A stretch of 42,579 nt of DNA, from the NCBI GenBank assembly GCA_946478525.1, contig CAMLCH010000019.1, forward strand, positions 1-42,579, read 5' to 3'. Below the pieces are notes generated by a model. It did no database searches. It was not told the origin of the DNA and saw only the letters and a program-made list of their open reading frames with translations. The translations under genes and the position numbers were made by a program. The DNA comes from Snodgrassella alvi_G (GTDB lineage Bacteria; Pseudomonadota; Gammaproteobacteria; Burkholderiales; Neisseriaceae). Positions 42,191 to 42,579 of the stretch are shown here, piece by piece. How positions within the stretch are numbered: the stretch's first letter is position 1; each line of letters opens with the position of its first letter.

Positions 42191-42579
42191 TTACTATTTG
42201 TTTAATTGTATTTTCAAAATGGCAGTTATTGAGGGAAAATTTAACTGCCAAATTTGACCATTCAACTATTTAATTAGATAACATTTTGATATTTTCTTCG
42301 TAAATTTATTTCATCGTCTAAATGTAAGATAAACTTTACTTATTATATTTTCATATTTTATTTTTTCATATCAATAAGTCAAAATCGACTAGTAATAATT
42401 GATTATTCTTTTTATACTGATTTAAATTATCCATTAACGCAGACGCTTGATTATTAGAAATTGAATTCATATTAATCTCAAAATAATTACCGCTTTAAAT
42501 TCGTAAAGCATTGAACAAAGCCGTTAATATAAGTTGCATATAGTTACGGATACAAGTTCAATTAAACTAAACATTCATT
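42191..42579. other. AT-rich 3' end with a possible terminator hairpin
   Basis: TGGCAGTTA...TAACTGCCA (42220-42228 with 42242-42250) forms a hairpin about 30 bases after the AhpD-like gene. It could end that operon, although the following AAATTTG is not a real T-run. No gene is visible to the end of the window. Confidence 0.45.

Overview
The window looks like an AT-rich genome of the family Neisseriaceae (Betaproteobacteria). This is inferred from two LpxL-type lipid A acyltransferases (one very close to meningococcal LpxL1, the other divergent from metK), a Neisseria-type LldD, Tex, DinG and the rplM-rpsI pair, all in low-GC sequence with long AT-rich intergenic stretches. A gut-symbiont relative such as Snodgrassella is plausible but not proven. 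The first 38 bases are not biological: positions 6-38 match the Illumina Nextera Read-1 transposase adapter, so organism sequence starts at about 39 and this is probably a contig end.

Layout. 0.5-4.5 kb (mostly minus): a secreted protein of unknown function, 3-methyladenine DNA glycosylase I (tag), a Mn2+ exporter of the UPF0016/GDT1 family behind a yybP-ykoY manganese riboswitch, and a DASS-family dicarboxylate/anion transporter. 4.8-11.9 kb (plus): dnaK behind a heat-shock (RpoH-type) promoter, a 55-residue membrane protein, lldD and tex. 12.5-16.6 kb: a lone acetolactate decarboxylase, then a decaying tandem array of lipoprotein genes (one remnant, one intact, one that has lost its lipidation cysteine). 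The array spacers contain degenerate pieces of the araJ-type transporter gene that stands intact just downstream. 16.6-20.9 kb (plus): AraJ-like efflux permease, a 66-residue protein, a CHAP-domain amidase, a UDG-superfamily glycosylase and a TauE/SafE exporter.

21.4-29.7 kb (minus): LpxL1-type acyltransferase, then a complete four-gene efflux operon emrR - TolC/NodT-like outer membrane lipoprotein - emrA - emrB, then metK, which is divergent from an LpxL2-type acyltransferase. 30.6-32.6 kb is a very AT-rich patch with a winged-helix-like protein, a 48-residue basic protein too short for ordinary ORF calling, and several long perfect inverted repeats; nothing here is recognisable as a known system. 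32.6-36.7 kb: rpsI, rplM, dinG (minus) and a MetQ-type lipoprotein (plus). 37.2-37.7 kb is a broken alpha/beta-hydrolase gene.

38-42.6 kb: dimethylarginine dimethylaminohydrolase followed by an APA-family (ArcD-like) antiporter, probably one operon for methylarginine/arginine use with a hairpin between the genes. Last comes a three-gene operon (ECF sigma factor - small CPxCW membrane protein - AhpD-like protein) in which every gene carries exactly one disabling lesion: a nonsense codon, a one-base loss in a T-run, and a one-base loss just after the CxxC motif. This operon and the lipoprotein/araJ array are the most unusual parts of the window. I found no tRNA, rRNA, CRISPR array or insertion sequence.
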